Shown here one piece after another: positions 11,369-26,300 of a DNA stretch of 64,000 bases. Source of the stretch: Zeugodacus cucurbitae. Lineage: Eukaryota; Arthropoda; Insecta; Diptera; Tephritidae. The stretch covers positions 6,996,501-7,060,500 of the forward strand of contig NC_071670.1 of the NCBI RefSeq assembly GCF_028554725.1, written 5' to 3'. Positions within the stretch are counted from its first letter, which is position 1; every line of letters starts with the position of its first letter. Under the pieces are notes generated by a model. The model ran no database searches and was not told the DNA's origin. It saw only the letters and a program-made list of their open reading frames with translations. Made by a program: the position numbers and the translations under genes.

Positions 11369-14300
11369 ACAAAAAATATGAATAACCACTAAATATGCGC
11401 TCCAAACAGTGTGGCACAACGTAAATACAAAATAAATAAAAACTACCGACTCTACGCCATTTTAATTAGTTAGTATTACAGTTTTTATTTTTATTAATAT
11501 TTTCTATATTATTTTGTTTTTAATAAAAAGAAATTGATTTCGCTTATATTGCAAATATTACTTGCTTTGTGTTGCGTTCACTTGTTAAGTTGCAGTTAAT
11601 TAAAGTTATTTGCCTTTTTCGCTTATTTAAGCATTTTTATTTTTATATTTCACCAATAATGTATGTACATACAAGTTGCAATATGTACTTACGTATGTAT
11701 TGAAGAGCACTTTGCATGCATTTTGCATTTGTTTAGTTATTTGTGGTCCTTAGTTAGTGAGTTAGTTAATAATAAAATATTGATTTAGTGAAATATTGAA
11801 AGCAAACATTTTTTGAATACAAAGTAAATATGTATTTTGCATAGGATTTTTGTAAACACGCACAGAGACATACAAACAAACACATTTACACCAACAACTA
11901 TACAAACTCATCCATTTTTTTTGCAATTCAGCACTTGTTGTTGTTTTTTGTGTGAGTAGTAGAGTGTGTTTTGTTGAATAAAAGCAATTTGTAAGTGTGC
12001 AACAGCAACGACAAGAGAGTTTCAATTATTATTTATTAATTAGAAAAGTTGTTTGCTGCACAGATAAGCAATTAGAAAATATAATTTTTTAATAAAACTG
12101 AAAAAATATGAAAAAAATTTATTTTCAAAAAAAATAAAAATAAAACATTTTCAATTAAAATGTCTAATTAAATTTTTATTATTTTTTTTAAATTAAAACA
12201 TTTTTTATTGAATTTAAATTTTTAATAAAAAAAAATAAATTAAATTTAAAAAAAAAAATAAATTAAATTTTAAATAAAAAAAAAAACTTAATAAAAAAAT
12301 AATGAAAGAATTACTAAAAAAAATTTAAAAAGCTTGCAACATTTGCTTACAACTGCTTTTATTCATTCACATAGAACAGATAATAGAGATTTGGACCTCA
12401 CAAATTTTAAGAAATTTTTGAAAAATTGCGCATAAAAATCCATAATTTCGAATTTTCATAAGAAAATACTTCAGCTTTCCTCCTTCATACACAATACATG
12501 AGCTTCAATCATTAGATCGGCTCCGCGGATTTCTATTCCCCTGTAAATTGAGATGTTCCACAAGTTCATAAAAACATTGGATACTGGAAATTTCTGGTGG
12601 TATTCATGTTTTACATTGATTTTGAGACTTCTAAGGCTCCTCAAAACTATTCTTCAAGAAACGTTAGTTTCTAGTTCTACACAAGTCTATGGCAATTTCA
12701 AAAATTTTATTTCAGAAAATGTTGCCATTCAAGTCATTATGAATAGCTTGGGGTTATTTAAGATAGATCGATACTTTTAGATTCTTTTGTTGTTGTTCTA
12801 GTAGTGTAATAACAAAATACTCAAACGTTTCTGAAGAATTCAGTCTGGTTGGCAGTTCCAGTTCAGCCGGATTCGCACAACGAGATTTCAGATCTTGCTC
12901 AAGTTGTCATAGATCATATTTTACATATACTCATATAAGGAACCCAAAATGCATTTTAAATGCTCTCGAAAGGAATTTTGCTTCAAAAAGTATTTTGAGT
13001 CCTATTAGAAAAATTCTATAGTTGATCTCGGTGTTTACACATGAACAACTTGGACAAAATTCAATACACATATATTCCGATGACTTCTAAACTGGGTGTA
13101 CTATAATAGTTAGGGGTGCCTACTGTAACTCCAAAGGCTATGAGTTCAATAGAAGACCGTCCCTAGGCAAATATATTGAGATTCGAGGTTATATTTTGTT
13201 TACAGTTTGTATAACCTATATTTGTCGCATAATATCATGACAATCATAATCAATGTAACGAGATAGTCCCTTAAGCATCTAGCAAAGGTTTAAAGACCTA
13301 TTAGTTATATAATATATTATATATAGAGTCAGTACCCTTAATTTAAAATTTACAGTTTGGAACCGATATGACTTCTTCCAGTTTTCTGACACGTTTTCTG
13401 AGCTTTCCCTCGACACTGATAAGTTGTAGTTCCACGTAAAGTTAAGTCATGGTTCCTGTACTCAAATTTCTTTATTTTAGTTGAGTTTATATGCCTCCAT
13501 CACACTCTAAATAACTCCTGATATCGGTTAATTCTCAACATATTATATATCCTCAAAACACACTCTTTTTCTATACGAAATTGAATTGTGATTTCAAATT
13601 TAATGCCGTCTTCGGACCCGTAGCTTTAACACATTTTTAATGTTTCTTAGCTAGTCTAGAGGATTCTTCAACTACTAAAAATCACATTTCATTACAAAAC
13701 TTTACACATTTCACAAAAAAACCACTCATACTCCACCGCTTTTGTGTGCTTGTATGTGTGTGAAATCAGCAAATAGAAATCACAAAATCGCAAAACCAAA
13801 CCGACACTTGCTACATATACACTAAAAAAAAAAACAAAAACAAACAAAAGTAGACAAACAGTCAAGTCAGTCAGCCAGTCAGTCAATCAGTCAGGCATGT
13901 TGAGTCTATACTCAAACAAAAGAGAGGAGAAAAACACATTTTTGAAATAAATACTCAAATGCAATTTGACACTAATATTTACACTCTGCTCTCTATTTAT
14001 GCTTCTTTCATACGAATAAACAAACAAAAATAAAAAAAAATCCACTATCAACAACAACAACAATGCAACATGAAATGCCATGCAAATGGCGCGCGACGCA
14101 CACAATGCACAATGAAATGGCGATAAACTGACGCGGAAATTTGCACAACTGACAAATATGTGTGTCAAATGTCAACAAATTGCTGCGCGTGTGCGGCACA
14201 TCGGAAATACAAACGAACATACACACGGACTTCATCACATGTCAACTGTCAACTGTCAACTATCATAAATCAACGACAAAATAATTAACAACAACAATGT

Positions 14301-17300
14301 GTACAAAAAATACAAATACAATGGAAACAACAACAACTTGTCACACATGCCACACATGCAACAGATACCAAAAACAACAACGCAACGAAGGTCTCCTACC
14401 GAACGCCGACAATTTGACATTCTCACCGTCGCGCATCAAATGCCATCACCCGAAGTGCCCCAAATATGGACATCGCAAGCCGTCGAGCATACAGGATCAG
14501 ATGATCACCGTTATGGTGCCGTTGAATTCCAACAATAATAATGTAAGCAACAGCAGCAACAACAACAATAATGGTGGCGCTGGTGGCAGCGCTGCCGCAG
14601 TGGCGAATGGCACGCGCAATCATCAACAGGCGACAACAACAGCAGCAACACCTAGCACAATATTAGCGCCACCACCAACGGCAACAGCTGCAACAACAAC
14701 AGCAGCACTTGCTTTGCCTGCAAGTGGCACCGCAACAACAGCAACAACACCGCTTATAAATGGCACTGCCAATACGGGTTTACCGCACAATATCAATAAC
14801 AACAATATAAGTGTGGTCGGCCAACAGCAACAACAACAACAGCAACAAGCACAACAACCGCAACAACATTCATCTTCGGAGAATTCTGTACAATCATTGG
14901 AGCCTGCGACACGCAATTCAAATTTGAAGAAATCATCGAATCATTTGACACCGGATGCGGCTAAGCAGCAGACGCTGAGCGGACAGGGCCAACAGCCGGC
15001 GGGACAGCAGAAAACAATTTTGCTGAAATTTCCCTCCAATGCTGATTCGGAGCAATTAATTGTGAGTTTTGTTCAGTAGAAAAAATATTTTATTTTACTC
15101 TTTTGTTAAATACTTGCTTGATTGGAGGCACGTTGATTCAATTGTGGTAGCAACAACAAATTACAACTTAATTAAGGATTTTGAATAATTATCGGAGGTT
15201 GGAGAGTGTCTTTTTAATAAAAAATCCGCATAGCTATTTTAAATTCAAAATTTATAAATTCTGTATATTTATCGATATTTAAAAAATCGATAACAAAAAA
15301 TTTCGATTATAGTTATCGATATTTTCAGTTTTAGGTCTAGACCGCATAAAAATGCAGGTTTCTTACCAAATATCGACTTTTAATTTTATCGATAAATGAA
15401 AAAGTCGATTAATTGAATAATGAACTAGTAGTAATGGATATAAACTATTTTTAGGAACGTTTATTGTTATTTATTTAGTGTTATACTATTATAAGTACTT
15501 TCACCGATCCACAAAATATATTTCAATCTCGATAACAAAAAATATCGATTATACTTAACTCGAACTGCGAAGGAGAGAGAGAGGTGGCGCACTATCGTCG
15601 ATTCGGCTATAACCAGCTAAACGGTTGCAACGCCAATCACATACATCACATACCTAAAGATAATCGTAGTTTTCTATGTCTAGACTGCATAAAACTGCTA
15701 AGATATGCATATATAAAACAGGTTTCTTCAAAAACTTCGACTTTTAAATTTATCGATAAATCAAAAATTCGATTAACTGAATAATAAACTATAGTGATGG
15801 ATATTAACTGTTTTTAATGACGTTCATTGTTATTAATTTAACGTTATAAATATTTTTACACATCGGCAAAATAAATTTTAATCCACAAGAGAACTTACTG
15901 TAAATATTGAAAATACAAAATATAAAAAAATATTTTTAATAGTGATCATTGCTGATAAATCAAAGATATTTTATTTGAGAAAAAAATAAATATATAATAT
16001 TTAACCACAAGTATTATTTACATATCTTATTTTGTCCATCAACAATATTGTACACACTTTTTTTATTTTTAGCATTAAATAAAATCTGTATTAAATATTT
16101 CTCTAAGACAATTATGCATATACAATTTTTTTCGCTTTTCTCACAGCTTTACAGTTTAATGGAAAATAATCGATATATTTCGAAATAGTTATGATATTAA
16201 TGACATTTATTTCGTTTAGATTTAGTAATAATAAATCTCCAAAAGATGTAACAATTTTACTCGGGTACTGCCGATATCGAAATCGATAACATTTAACGAT
16301 AATTATCGGTTTAAATATATGCAGTTATTGAAAATTTTTAATGCCGACTGATAAAACGCCATATTTAAGGGGGGGGTATGGGATAACGGCCCAAAAAAAA
16401 AGCGTTTTTGAAGATTCTTTTTGAGAAAACTACTGAATATTTTTGAATAGTTTTATTATCATATTACTCAGTGACATTTCAAATATTTTTTACAAAAAAT
16501 CAGTTTTACAAAATGTCGAAAATCAACGAAGTTGCAGCCACTTGAAGTAGGCACTCAACGGAATTCCGCACATTGCGGTGTCCCGGATATAAGATCATAG
16601 AATCATCTGAAACACATGGGATAAAAAAAAATTAGTTCTTTAGAAGTATATCTCCCAGCCAACGGTGCCCTTTTAAAAGAAACATTTTTTTTTTCATTTT
16701 TTCAACGGCCGGTGAAGGTAAAAAGTACGTTTTTAGCCCTAAAAATGCGCCATTTTGTGGCTGTAAAATCGAATAGAAGCAAAAAATAAATAAAATCGGA
16801 CCGTTGGCTGGGAGTCAATTCTATGTTGCACAAGTGTGCAAAATTTCAATACGATCGGTGCATAACTTTTTGAGTTATCGTGGACACCGACTTCAGAAAA
16901 GGCGTTTCGAGAAAAACGCGTTCAAAGTTTTGGGATTCGTCAAATCTTTTCACATATTCGTGAGCACTTTGGCCGGTGGTGACTTCCATCTTTCTCCGAA
17001 TGAGCTGAAATTTTGAGACAACATTCTTCAATAGTTGTACATTCCATTTAACAAATAAAAAAAAATGATTTTTTAAAAAAATTTATCCCATACCGCCCCT
17101 TAAATAACTTTATAAGTATCGATATGAAACAACATACATTTTTTCAGAAATTAACGAAATAAAATTTATAATTATCGATAATTTATGACAGAAAAATTAA
17201 TGTATCGGTAACTTTTTATCGATATTTAATTTTTTTCTGTCATTATTGTGATAAAGCAACATACATTTATCATAATTTATCGAATATAAAATCGATAATT

Positions 17301-20300
17301 ATCGATAATTTATGATACAAAAATTAATTATCGATAACTTTGTATCGATATTTTATTTCTATAATTTGAGAGGTCTTACGTTTGCCCCAGTCTCCTAATC
17401 TCTCCTGTCTTCCTCAGCGGTAATAAAGGGCTCAGCGCTTCCTTTGAATCAACGTGCCTTCAAACTATTTTTTATTTAAAAATTTGTATAAAAAAAAATA
17501 TATATATATATAAGAAAACACACCAAAACATAATAAAACTAAACAGCAGCACCCGAATTTGTATATACTATAAAAATACACATAACCTTAAAATTCTGAA
17601 AAGCAACTCCAAAACAGATATTATCAAAAAAATGGGTCCCAACATACTTTTTCATAAATATTAAGCGGAAATGAGTCTTACAAAACTCAAAACAGTTACC
17701 TCTACACGAGAAAATTTCTACACGCACACACAACTAGAAAAAAGAAACGCTACACAACCAACAGACTTTATGCCATTTATTTACATATTAGAAGTCGCCG
17801 ATTCTAAATATTTTTCATAAACTACTTGTATCGATTACGTAACAATTTAGCTGCAGTTGGGAAACTTGGGCAAGGTATAGATATAGATATATATTAAGTA
17901 AATTGTAAATTTTGGTATTTCTAATTTTTACCGTTAAAATTTTTACGCAAATTTTGAAACGTTTTGTACCACTGTAAATATACAACTTGCTGCTTTTTGT
18001 ATTATTTAAATGCTTTGTTTTATATTTTCTAAATATTTTTATGAACACGTATTGACATGTTTTACGCTAACACCAAAAGTCAGTCAGTCACACCAAAAGT
18101 CCCAACAAAGTTTGATGAACAAAAATTGTAAATAGTAAAAACACTACACGAAAAATAGTCCCTGTTCTTTGGCTGCCGTCAACTCTATGTAAATTATAAC
18201 CTAAAAATATAATTATTTACCGTTAAAATTATTTATTCTAAACACACACAAAAATATGTATTTAGTAAAAAGCTCAAAGTTTAAAAGCTTACATTTTTTA
18301 TTCATATGCTATGGTATCTTGAAAATTATAGTAAAAAAGTTTTCTCTTAAAAATGTTAAAAAAAAAATATTAAAAGTAATTAATCCACATTTTCTTCTTA
18401 CATATTTAACCCACATTCTTCACCATTTTTCCGCGTACATTTTTTAATTTCTCATTTTATTCTTTACTTGTGTTTTTTTGCTGTTTTTTTCTCTTTCTCC
18501 TCTCCCACCTTCCCTCCGCAGAGTAATCCCTGCACGTCGGGCTTCCTCAGTCCACCCACATCGGCTAGCCGTCGTCCGTCGGTGATGTTCAACGAATATG
18601 TGCTGCTGCATACACCGCCTGCAATTAGCGAACCGTTAACTATACCAAGCACAACGACAACCAATGTGGCTGAGAAGAGCGGCGGAGTGTGCTCATCGGA
18701 GAAAATGACGCAGGCCGGTGATGGCAGCATATGGCAGGTGAGTCGCTAACAAATGGAAGGTGGGAAATACGCATTTCCAACTCTTTTCCATAACTCTATT
18801 GCTGATTTTTTTTTGTTGATTTTACGCGCATTTTATTAACGCAAGCTTTCACTGCTTAAGCTTTTTCAGACTTCTTTTTTAATGCATTTTTCTTACTCTC
18901 ATTAAATTCATAGTTATTTCATGCCTCAAGCGGAATTGCTTTAAATATATAATATTGCATAATTTGCTAAATTTTATTCATAATTGTCGTTGTAGATTTT
19001 GTGTTCTGCTTTTTCCTCCATTTTCGTTTATTATAGTTGAAATAAAATAGTTTTCTCTGATCTTTAACTAATAAAAATTACGAAAGATAATACAAATTTA
19101 AACTTTTCTTAATGCATTTTATATGAATTTGCATAAATTCGCGTTATTTAATATCGTTTGATATTAAATCACATCGTATTGTAACATATGACGTCACATC
19201 ACTTGAGATCACTTCCATAAAAATCACATAATTTTTATTTTAACGCAGGTTTAATATGTTTCCCGTTAAATTTGATTTTTTTTTTTTTTGACATCACATC
19301 ATTATAACATCACATGATTCTCACATCACATATCACATGACATCACTTAGTATATTAATTTTAATAATTCCACTTTCTCAACCACTATACATATATAGTA
19401 TACCTATTTTACATGTTTTTAAAGACATCTCTTCACTTAGTCAGATATCATATAATGACATAATATAAAAATATAAACAGTACATATCAGACCTTATCAC
19501 GTAAAGTCTATATCATATCGCGGCATTCCGAAAATTTAATAATCGTCATTTTTATTTTATTTAATGTCATTCCTTTTTCCTTCAATTTTCGTTTTCTGTC
19601 CAAAATTTTTTTAGATCACATCACATCATACCACATGACGTGACGTCACATTATTTCATCCAACATCAAATCACATAAATTTACATTACAAACGTAGTAC
19701 TAATTATAATACATTGAATCATTTGACATCAAATCGCATCTCAGCACACCTTATCAAGTCATGACGTATTCTTTCCATCACATCATACCCTTAGCCAAGC
19801 ACAATATAAGAATTTCTCGCGTTTAATTTTATTTCTAAGAGAATTAGGACATATCACACTTTTATTACATTTCTGTTTTCTGTGTAAAATTTTTGTTGAT
19901 CACATATCATTTTGGCACATCACGTGATGTCACATCATATATTCCAACATCACATCATATAAATTTGGTTTACAAACGTAGTACTCATCAAAATACAAGT
20001 AATCATATGATAACAAATCGCATCACGCCTCGCAAGACGTCTTATCGCATCCATCCCTTTACATCATAACCTTAGCCAAGCACAGTATATGAATTTTCCT
20101 CTAAAGGCAACAGATCATATTGTATTATACCAAATCATAACATATTCCGACGCACCATATGATACCTACCCGCTTTATTTCAATTACTAGCACATCACAT
20201 CGCATCATGCCACACCAACAGACATCACATGCTCACTTAATTTAATTCCATTTCAATAAAATGAGTACTATCTCAACCTTTTTGCGCTGCTATTACGTAA

Positions 20301-23300
20301 ATTAGTGCTTGACCCACTAAATTTGTACAGATTTTTGCTCAAAATAAATCATTACAACATTTCGCTGCTATTTTTTCATATTTCATCCTCTCTCTCTCTC
20401 TCTCCCCCCCCGGCAGGTTAATCTCCCCCAAACGCTCAATAGCGGCGGCAGCACCATCGCCAATCCCTACGCCGATTGCTCCGAACTCGGTATACACGAC
20501 GCGATGACATGTCAAGAGCTTTTAGCATTTTCTGTGGCCTTTTCAGCGGCCCTACCCACCGGCCAGAGTACGTTGGAATCGTTTTACAACTCATTGGCGC
20601 GCTGTGATCCGCACACCGCTGAGGCGCTCAAAAATCAACACAATCGCCAGCAGACCCAACTCATCAAACAACAACAAACGAATTCACTGGTTATTGGTGA
20701 TCGTCAATGCAAGCGTTTGGATAACAACAGCACCGCTTTGGCGGCAGTCACCAGCAGCGCCGGCAACAACACCGCCGGCAACACAACAACAGGCAACTAC
20801 ATTGAAGACTACTCGTGCTGCTATGATTTATATCAGAATGTGCTGTCACCGTTGGGCGAGAAGAAGCAACACTCGAAGCCGATTAAGGTGGTGATTAGTA
20901 TTTATCGTTGTTTGATGCGCGTTTGCGGTGTGATGCGTCGCTATATAAAACTGCTGGTGGATCATAAATACTTTCAGCAGGGCATACTGTTGGCCATTCT
21001 CATTAACACACTCTCCATGGGTATTGAGTACCACAAGCAGCCCGACTACTTGACCGCCATTGTGGAGAAGAGTAATATTGTTTTCTCGGCGATATTCGCT
21101 GTGGAGATGTTGCTGAAGGTGGTGGCGGAGGGTTCTTTCCGTTATATTGCGAATGGTTTCAATGTGTTCGATGGTGTTATTGTGATACTCAGGTGAGTGA
21201 CTAGAGGCTATAAATTTTTAGTTTTAGATTTGAGAAGTATGAGAGCTTGTTTCACAAGTTTTCTTCGTGAAACCCGTTTAAGTAAGGCTTTATTACATCC
21301 TCTCGATCTTTCGAGCACTCGGCAATATCCCTCATTTTAGACAGTTATCACTATAACTTAACCTCAAATAAAAGTATAGGGGTTCCCTTCCATTCTCCAA
21401 GTTCCGTCAAAGTACCAATAATGAAATTTCTCTCGACTTCGCGTGCTCTGCCTAGGAGAGGCACTTCAATGCGAAATCTCTCATATTTGTGAGTTATCAG
21501 CATAAATTCCCCTAAAATACCCCAAATGGAGATTCCTTCTGTTCTCCAGGTTCCATCCAATTACAAATTAATAAATTTAGTCTATGTTAAAAAAGAGGCT
21601 TTTCTACACTAACGTTGTTTCTTTCTGTTGGAACCCTTCAGCTAAGAATCTCCATAGACTGGTTCTCTTGTGGAGCAATGTCTATTCTACTTCAGAGCTG
21701 ACGCTAGACTTCCGCTCATAGATATTGTGGGTGCAAAATTAATCATTTGAGAATAACCTAGTTAAATAGTCCTTTTGGTAGACAGCTGAGTCTGAAGTCT
21801 AAAATGGGCCATGACAAAACCGGGCGATCAAATTCATGAGACGAGCTCGGACACATGTTTTCCACTATTTTTAAACCGATTCGAAAGTGTAGATGATGTA
21901 AGGATGCAGAGAAATAAACTAGGCATCACAAAATTTAAAATTAATGCGCTCTTTTTGACAAATGAACGATAATAAAGAGATCCCGTAGACTAGTTCCACA
22001 CGAAACTTACTGGTTTTTGTCACTGCAACTATCTACTATATCTTAAACAGAAGACGTGTCAGGGTAGTGGATTTTTGTATGATATATAAAGGAAAGAAAC
22101 CATCAGGTTATCAAAAAATCACTTAGAAATCGACTTAAGAATGTTCTAAAAGTAATTTTTCAATGATATGAGAAGGAAAGGACCTTTAGAATACCAAATA
22201 ATTCTTTTGAAATTTACATAAAATGTTTTATTAAATTAAATTAATATGAATATATTATTACTGCATCAAAATAGACTAAAATATAATATTTGAAGAACGT
22301 ATGAATATAGTATACCTTGAAATACTTTAAACAATCCTTAAAAACTACAACTAAACTGATTTTAGTGCCAATATTGAACTAAAAGTACTCCATTTAGGGC
22401 CATACAGCTCTTAATTATCAAAAGCCATAACTGTCACTCAAGACGCCGCCACTGCCTTGTTAAAAGTCACTCATATATTTTTAGCAGCAAAATTTATTAG
22501 CATATCACTCATATGCCATGTCCGGCCAACAAAATACGCATACAAACGACTAAATAATGTGAATAGCCCGTACTACAAACGTGCCACTTATAATGTTACT
22601 CATACGCCATGTGCGGCCAACCGTATAACTTGCAATGCGGCTGAACTTTATGCAAACAATTTGCACAAAGTTAATTTGAAATGTGAAAAATTCGAGCTAT
22701 TTAACAGTAAAGCACACACAAACAAATGTAGAAAGTAGACGAAAGTAATTTACACAAATACATAGAGACACACATACATATAGACATATAGATATATTTT
22801 GGGCACCACAAAACCACTGCTTGCTAACCATTAAATGTGGCATGCAAAAAGTAGAAAAAAATACAACAACAAAAAACACAACGCTTGGTCACTTGAATGT
22901 CATCGCCTGCGCCTCAAGCGTCCAGCCAGTTCGCATGCTGCTGCGCCTTGCCGCAAAGCTTCGGTCTCCTCTGAATGCTGGCAACGCGGCAATTTATTAC
23001 TGGCGCGACGTTAACATATTCTCAACTTGTTGACTGCTGCAGCGACACTAAGCGCACACACACATAGCAAGCATTTTATATGTACATATGTATGTGTGTG
23101 TGTGGCACGCCTCCCGCAGCAAGAGCAATTTTCACATTCGGCAACGCTTCAATGCTTACGTTTGCCGCCATTTTCACATTTCTCTTTTTTTTGTTGGTTT
23201 TTGGTAGATTCTTCTAGTTTTTGGTGACTACTTTGCGCCTGTTGCACACACACACACAGAAAACCAACAACAACAACGCCAACAACAAAGTAGTGTAACT

Positions 23301-26300
23301 TTAGCCAAACATTTGACAGCGAGGCGCAAATTACTGTGTGATTGTACGGGTTTACCTCCCCTCTAACCCTACCGATCACCGCCACCGCTGGCTGCATGTG
23401 TCGCTTCACGCCGCTGCAATCTAAATCTTCGGCAATCGTATGTCAACAGTGAAATTATCACTGCTTCAACACGCCAAAGTAGCAGGGATTTGCATGAGCA
23501 GCGGCAGCACCATGCATTGTGGTGTTTGGGGAAAAATCGTGCGCTTTTCCGCCAGTCAGCGTGGCGACATACACACAGATTTATATATATAGTATAGAAG
23601 AAGGCGTGCATTGCAAGCAAATACGCGTGTTACTTGTGTGAGTAAGGGACTGTACGACTGTGTGTGTCAGTAGGAATTTTACAAAATTTGCATAGTCATG
23701 AAATTTATTGCTTAGCATAGAAAACGAAATGTATATATGTATATATTTTTCGATGGAAAACTCATTCACTAGCTTTGCAGTTGATTCATGCTCGAGACTC
23801 GTAAAGCAAAAATAGTATTTCAATACAAATGCGAAGAGTTGGTGTGTTCTTGAGAGTCTGCTTTATAAGATAAGGTAAACATTTTAAGAAATGTATTAAA
23901 ATGTGTGATTATAGAGGCTCAATTGAGAGCACACCCCATTCCGTAAGTAAAAAAAATCATAACTTTTCAACGAAGTAACATTAGGTTATACCAAACTCCC
24001 GACATTTTGCGGCTCAGTGACTAACAAAACTTCAAACTTCTTTACATATGTTATACTAAACTCTAGACTTTTGCAACTGAGAGTCTCACAAAGCTCCGAT
24101 CTGATTTCGAGAATGCGTAATTTCAACAACCCTACCCGGATATACCTGGTGGCCAATTCAAAAACAATTTACTAATATTACCTAGAGACCCAACAAAAAC
24201 ACTTCCTACCTCCGGAACTGAGTATATCCATAACACTACAGTGATGTAAGCTTAGTCTACAAACGCCTCTGATATACCCGAAACCCGCTCCTGAAGCAGA
24301 GTTTCGAGTTAATCCAAACTCTAACTGAAACCATAGTCTTATACCTCTTATTTGGGCACTAAAAGCAATTGCTACAACTCAACACCGTGTAGAACTCTTG
24401 AAACAGATGACAAGGTCTTTACAACATGTAATGATCTCAGGATAAAATATTCCACAACCCGATTCAGATGAATCTTTTAGCTATATTATCATTTCCAACA
24501 ACTTAAATCCAGAGTTCACAAATAAATATTTGCCAATTTGTCTCCAGAAAGGAGGATTTTCTACCAAAAATGAAATCAAAACAAGAGTTCAGTTTTTCTC
24601 TAAAAATATGAAGTTCTCTTTAGGCAGATTATATCAGATCCAGAGAGATCCCACTTTGGGCAATTACAGTAAAGTTCCTTGGCCCGTTGGGCTCGTTAAA
24701 AATGTGATAAGTTAATTCGCTAGGACCTCGAGATTGTAAAATAATCAGTGGGACACTCGAAAAGCTTCAAATTTAGCAGCACGCTGAGCTCAGTTGAGTC
24801 TTAGCTCTTCAAAGAAAACAACGGAACTCTCACTACCAACAATCTGGTAAAACTGAGTAGCTCTTAGAATCATTAGAATCTTACTCATGTACTTGATGTA
24901 TCTGTTTTGATTACCCAGACTACGCCAAACTCGAGTATTAGTTGTAATAGTAGGAGAATTCGAATCACTCCCTCAATAAAAAGAAAAATAATACTATGAA
25001 TTCCTTTTTTAAACAGTTTTAAGTGTCTCTAATACTACTTTCCTAAAAAATTCTAAAAAAATCTCTCCCCCCTTACAGCGTCATAGAGATCTTTCAACAA
25101 TTCCACAGTGGCAATGGCAGCGGTGGTGGCGGCTCTGGCCTCTCAGTGCTGCGCACATTCCGCCTACTGCGCATACTCAAACTGGTGCGCTTCATGCCCA
25201 ATTTGCGACGACAACTATTCGTTATGCTGCGCACGATGGACAATGTAGCGGTATTCTTCTCACTACTCGTACTCTTCATATTCATATTCAGGTAAGTGTT
25301 CGTTTACACTTTGAATACACAACCAATTTAATTAAAACTTATATTAGCGTTAAGTAATGAAAGTATTGAAAAAAATATATATATATACTTAGTTACTAAA
25401 ACATATAACAAAATAGAGGTGAAAAAAACACAAAAAAAATTTTAATTAAAAAAAACATATTTGAAAAAAATATTTAGAACTAAACAGTTATGTGAGGCGG
25501 TGTTTAGTGCAAAGCAGACGAATGCAAATGATTTAAAAAATACACAAATAAGAGATAACACTTCTAACACAGATCAAAACTAAAAACCTACACTAACTCA
25601 GTATATTTAAAGAAAAAAAATATACAAAAAAATTAGTTCAAATCATACAAATTTTTTTTTATAAAAATTTCAACGAACATTTTTTTACAAAAATTTTGTC
25701 GATTATTTATCTATATAAATTTCATCGAGTCTTTATTTTAAAAAAATTAGTAAGAAGAAAATTATTTAGTTTTTACGTTTTTCAGCATAAAAGAACATTC
25801 ATAAGACTCTTGAATATTCAAAACAAATTCGTAACCATACAACTCTGTTATAAAAAATTTAGTATTTTTCGAAAATTTTAATTTATTTTTAAGTTTCCTC
25901 ATGTTATTAAGCGCGTCTAATATCGGCGCCTTAGCGCTTTTCTACTTTTAATTATAAAAAGTACAAAAGAATAAGCCTTTAAGCTTCTTTTTTCTGCCTA
26001 CTAATATTCTTACTACTTTCTTAGCCTTTAAAAAAAATTTAATTTTACCCCAAGCTTCAAAAATAAACCCTAGCAACTTTCCATCCCCTTTGCTAATATT
26101 AAAAGCAATTTTCTTCTCAAAAGTTCCTTAGTATGTAGCCCCACCTAAGCACTTTTACTCGTTAAAGCTCACTCCCTCTTGCTCACATTCTTTCTCTCTT
26201 GGTAAGCTTTTATTCTGCTCTCTTTTGCCAAACTTTTTCTCAATATGCAAATTCTTTTTTCCCATGTCTTACATTTTTATCATAAATCATCCGTTCAAAA

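Larger units (their letters stand above)
15062..18521 (+). other. Intron, 3.46 kb, CGATA-rich with an inserted TIR element
   Basis: Contains CGATA/TATCGATA clusters at about 15260-15560, 15740-15780, 16270-16310 and 17110-17360, a diverged tandem duplication (about 15330-15545 and 15664-15885), a TIR element at 16364-17104, and AT-rich sequence to 18440. A pyrimidine-rich tract (about 18470-18515) precedes the acceptor CCCTCCGCAG at 18512-18521. No coding exon is seen. Confidence 0.8.

Noticed and set aside
13860..13900. CAGTCAGTCAGTCA run as a transposon end
   Set aside because: Simple tetranucleotide repeat with no inverted partner or target duplication.
14297..14364. ATG-led extension upstream of exon 14365
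   Set aside because: The frame is open but the acceptor at 14364 joins the previous exon to give the continuous basic helix ending in KYQ, so the Thr-rich upstream part is intron.
14623..14916. Cys- and Val-rich minus-strand open frame
   Set aside because: Antisense to the Gln/Asn/Ala repeats of the I-II linker exon; poly-Cys is the reverse of the CAA/CAG tract.
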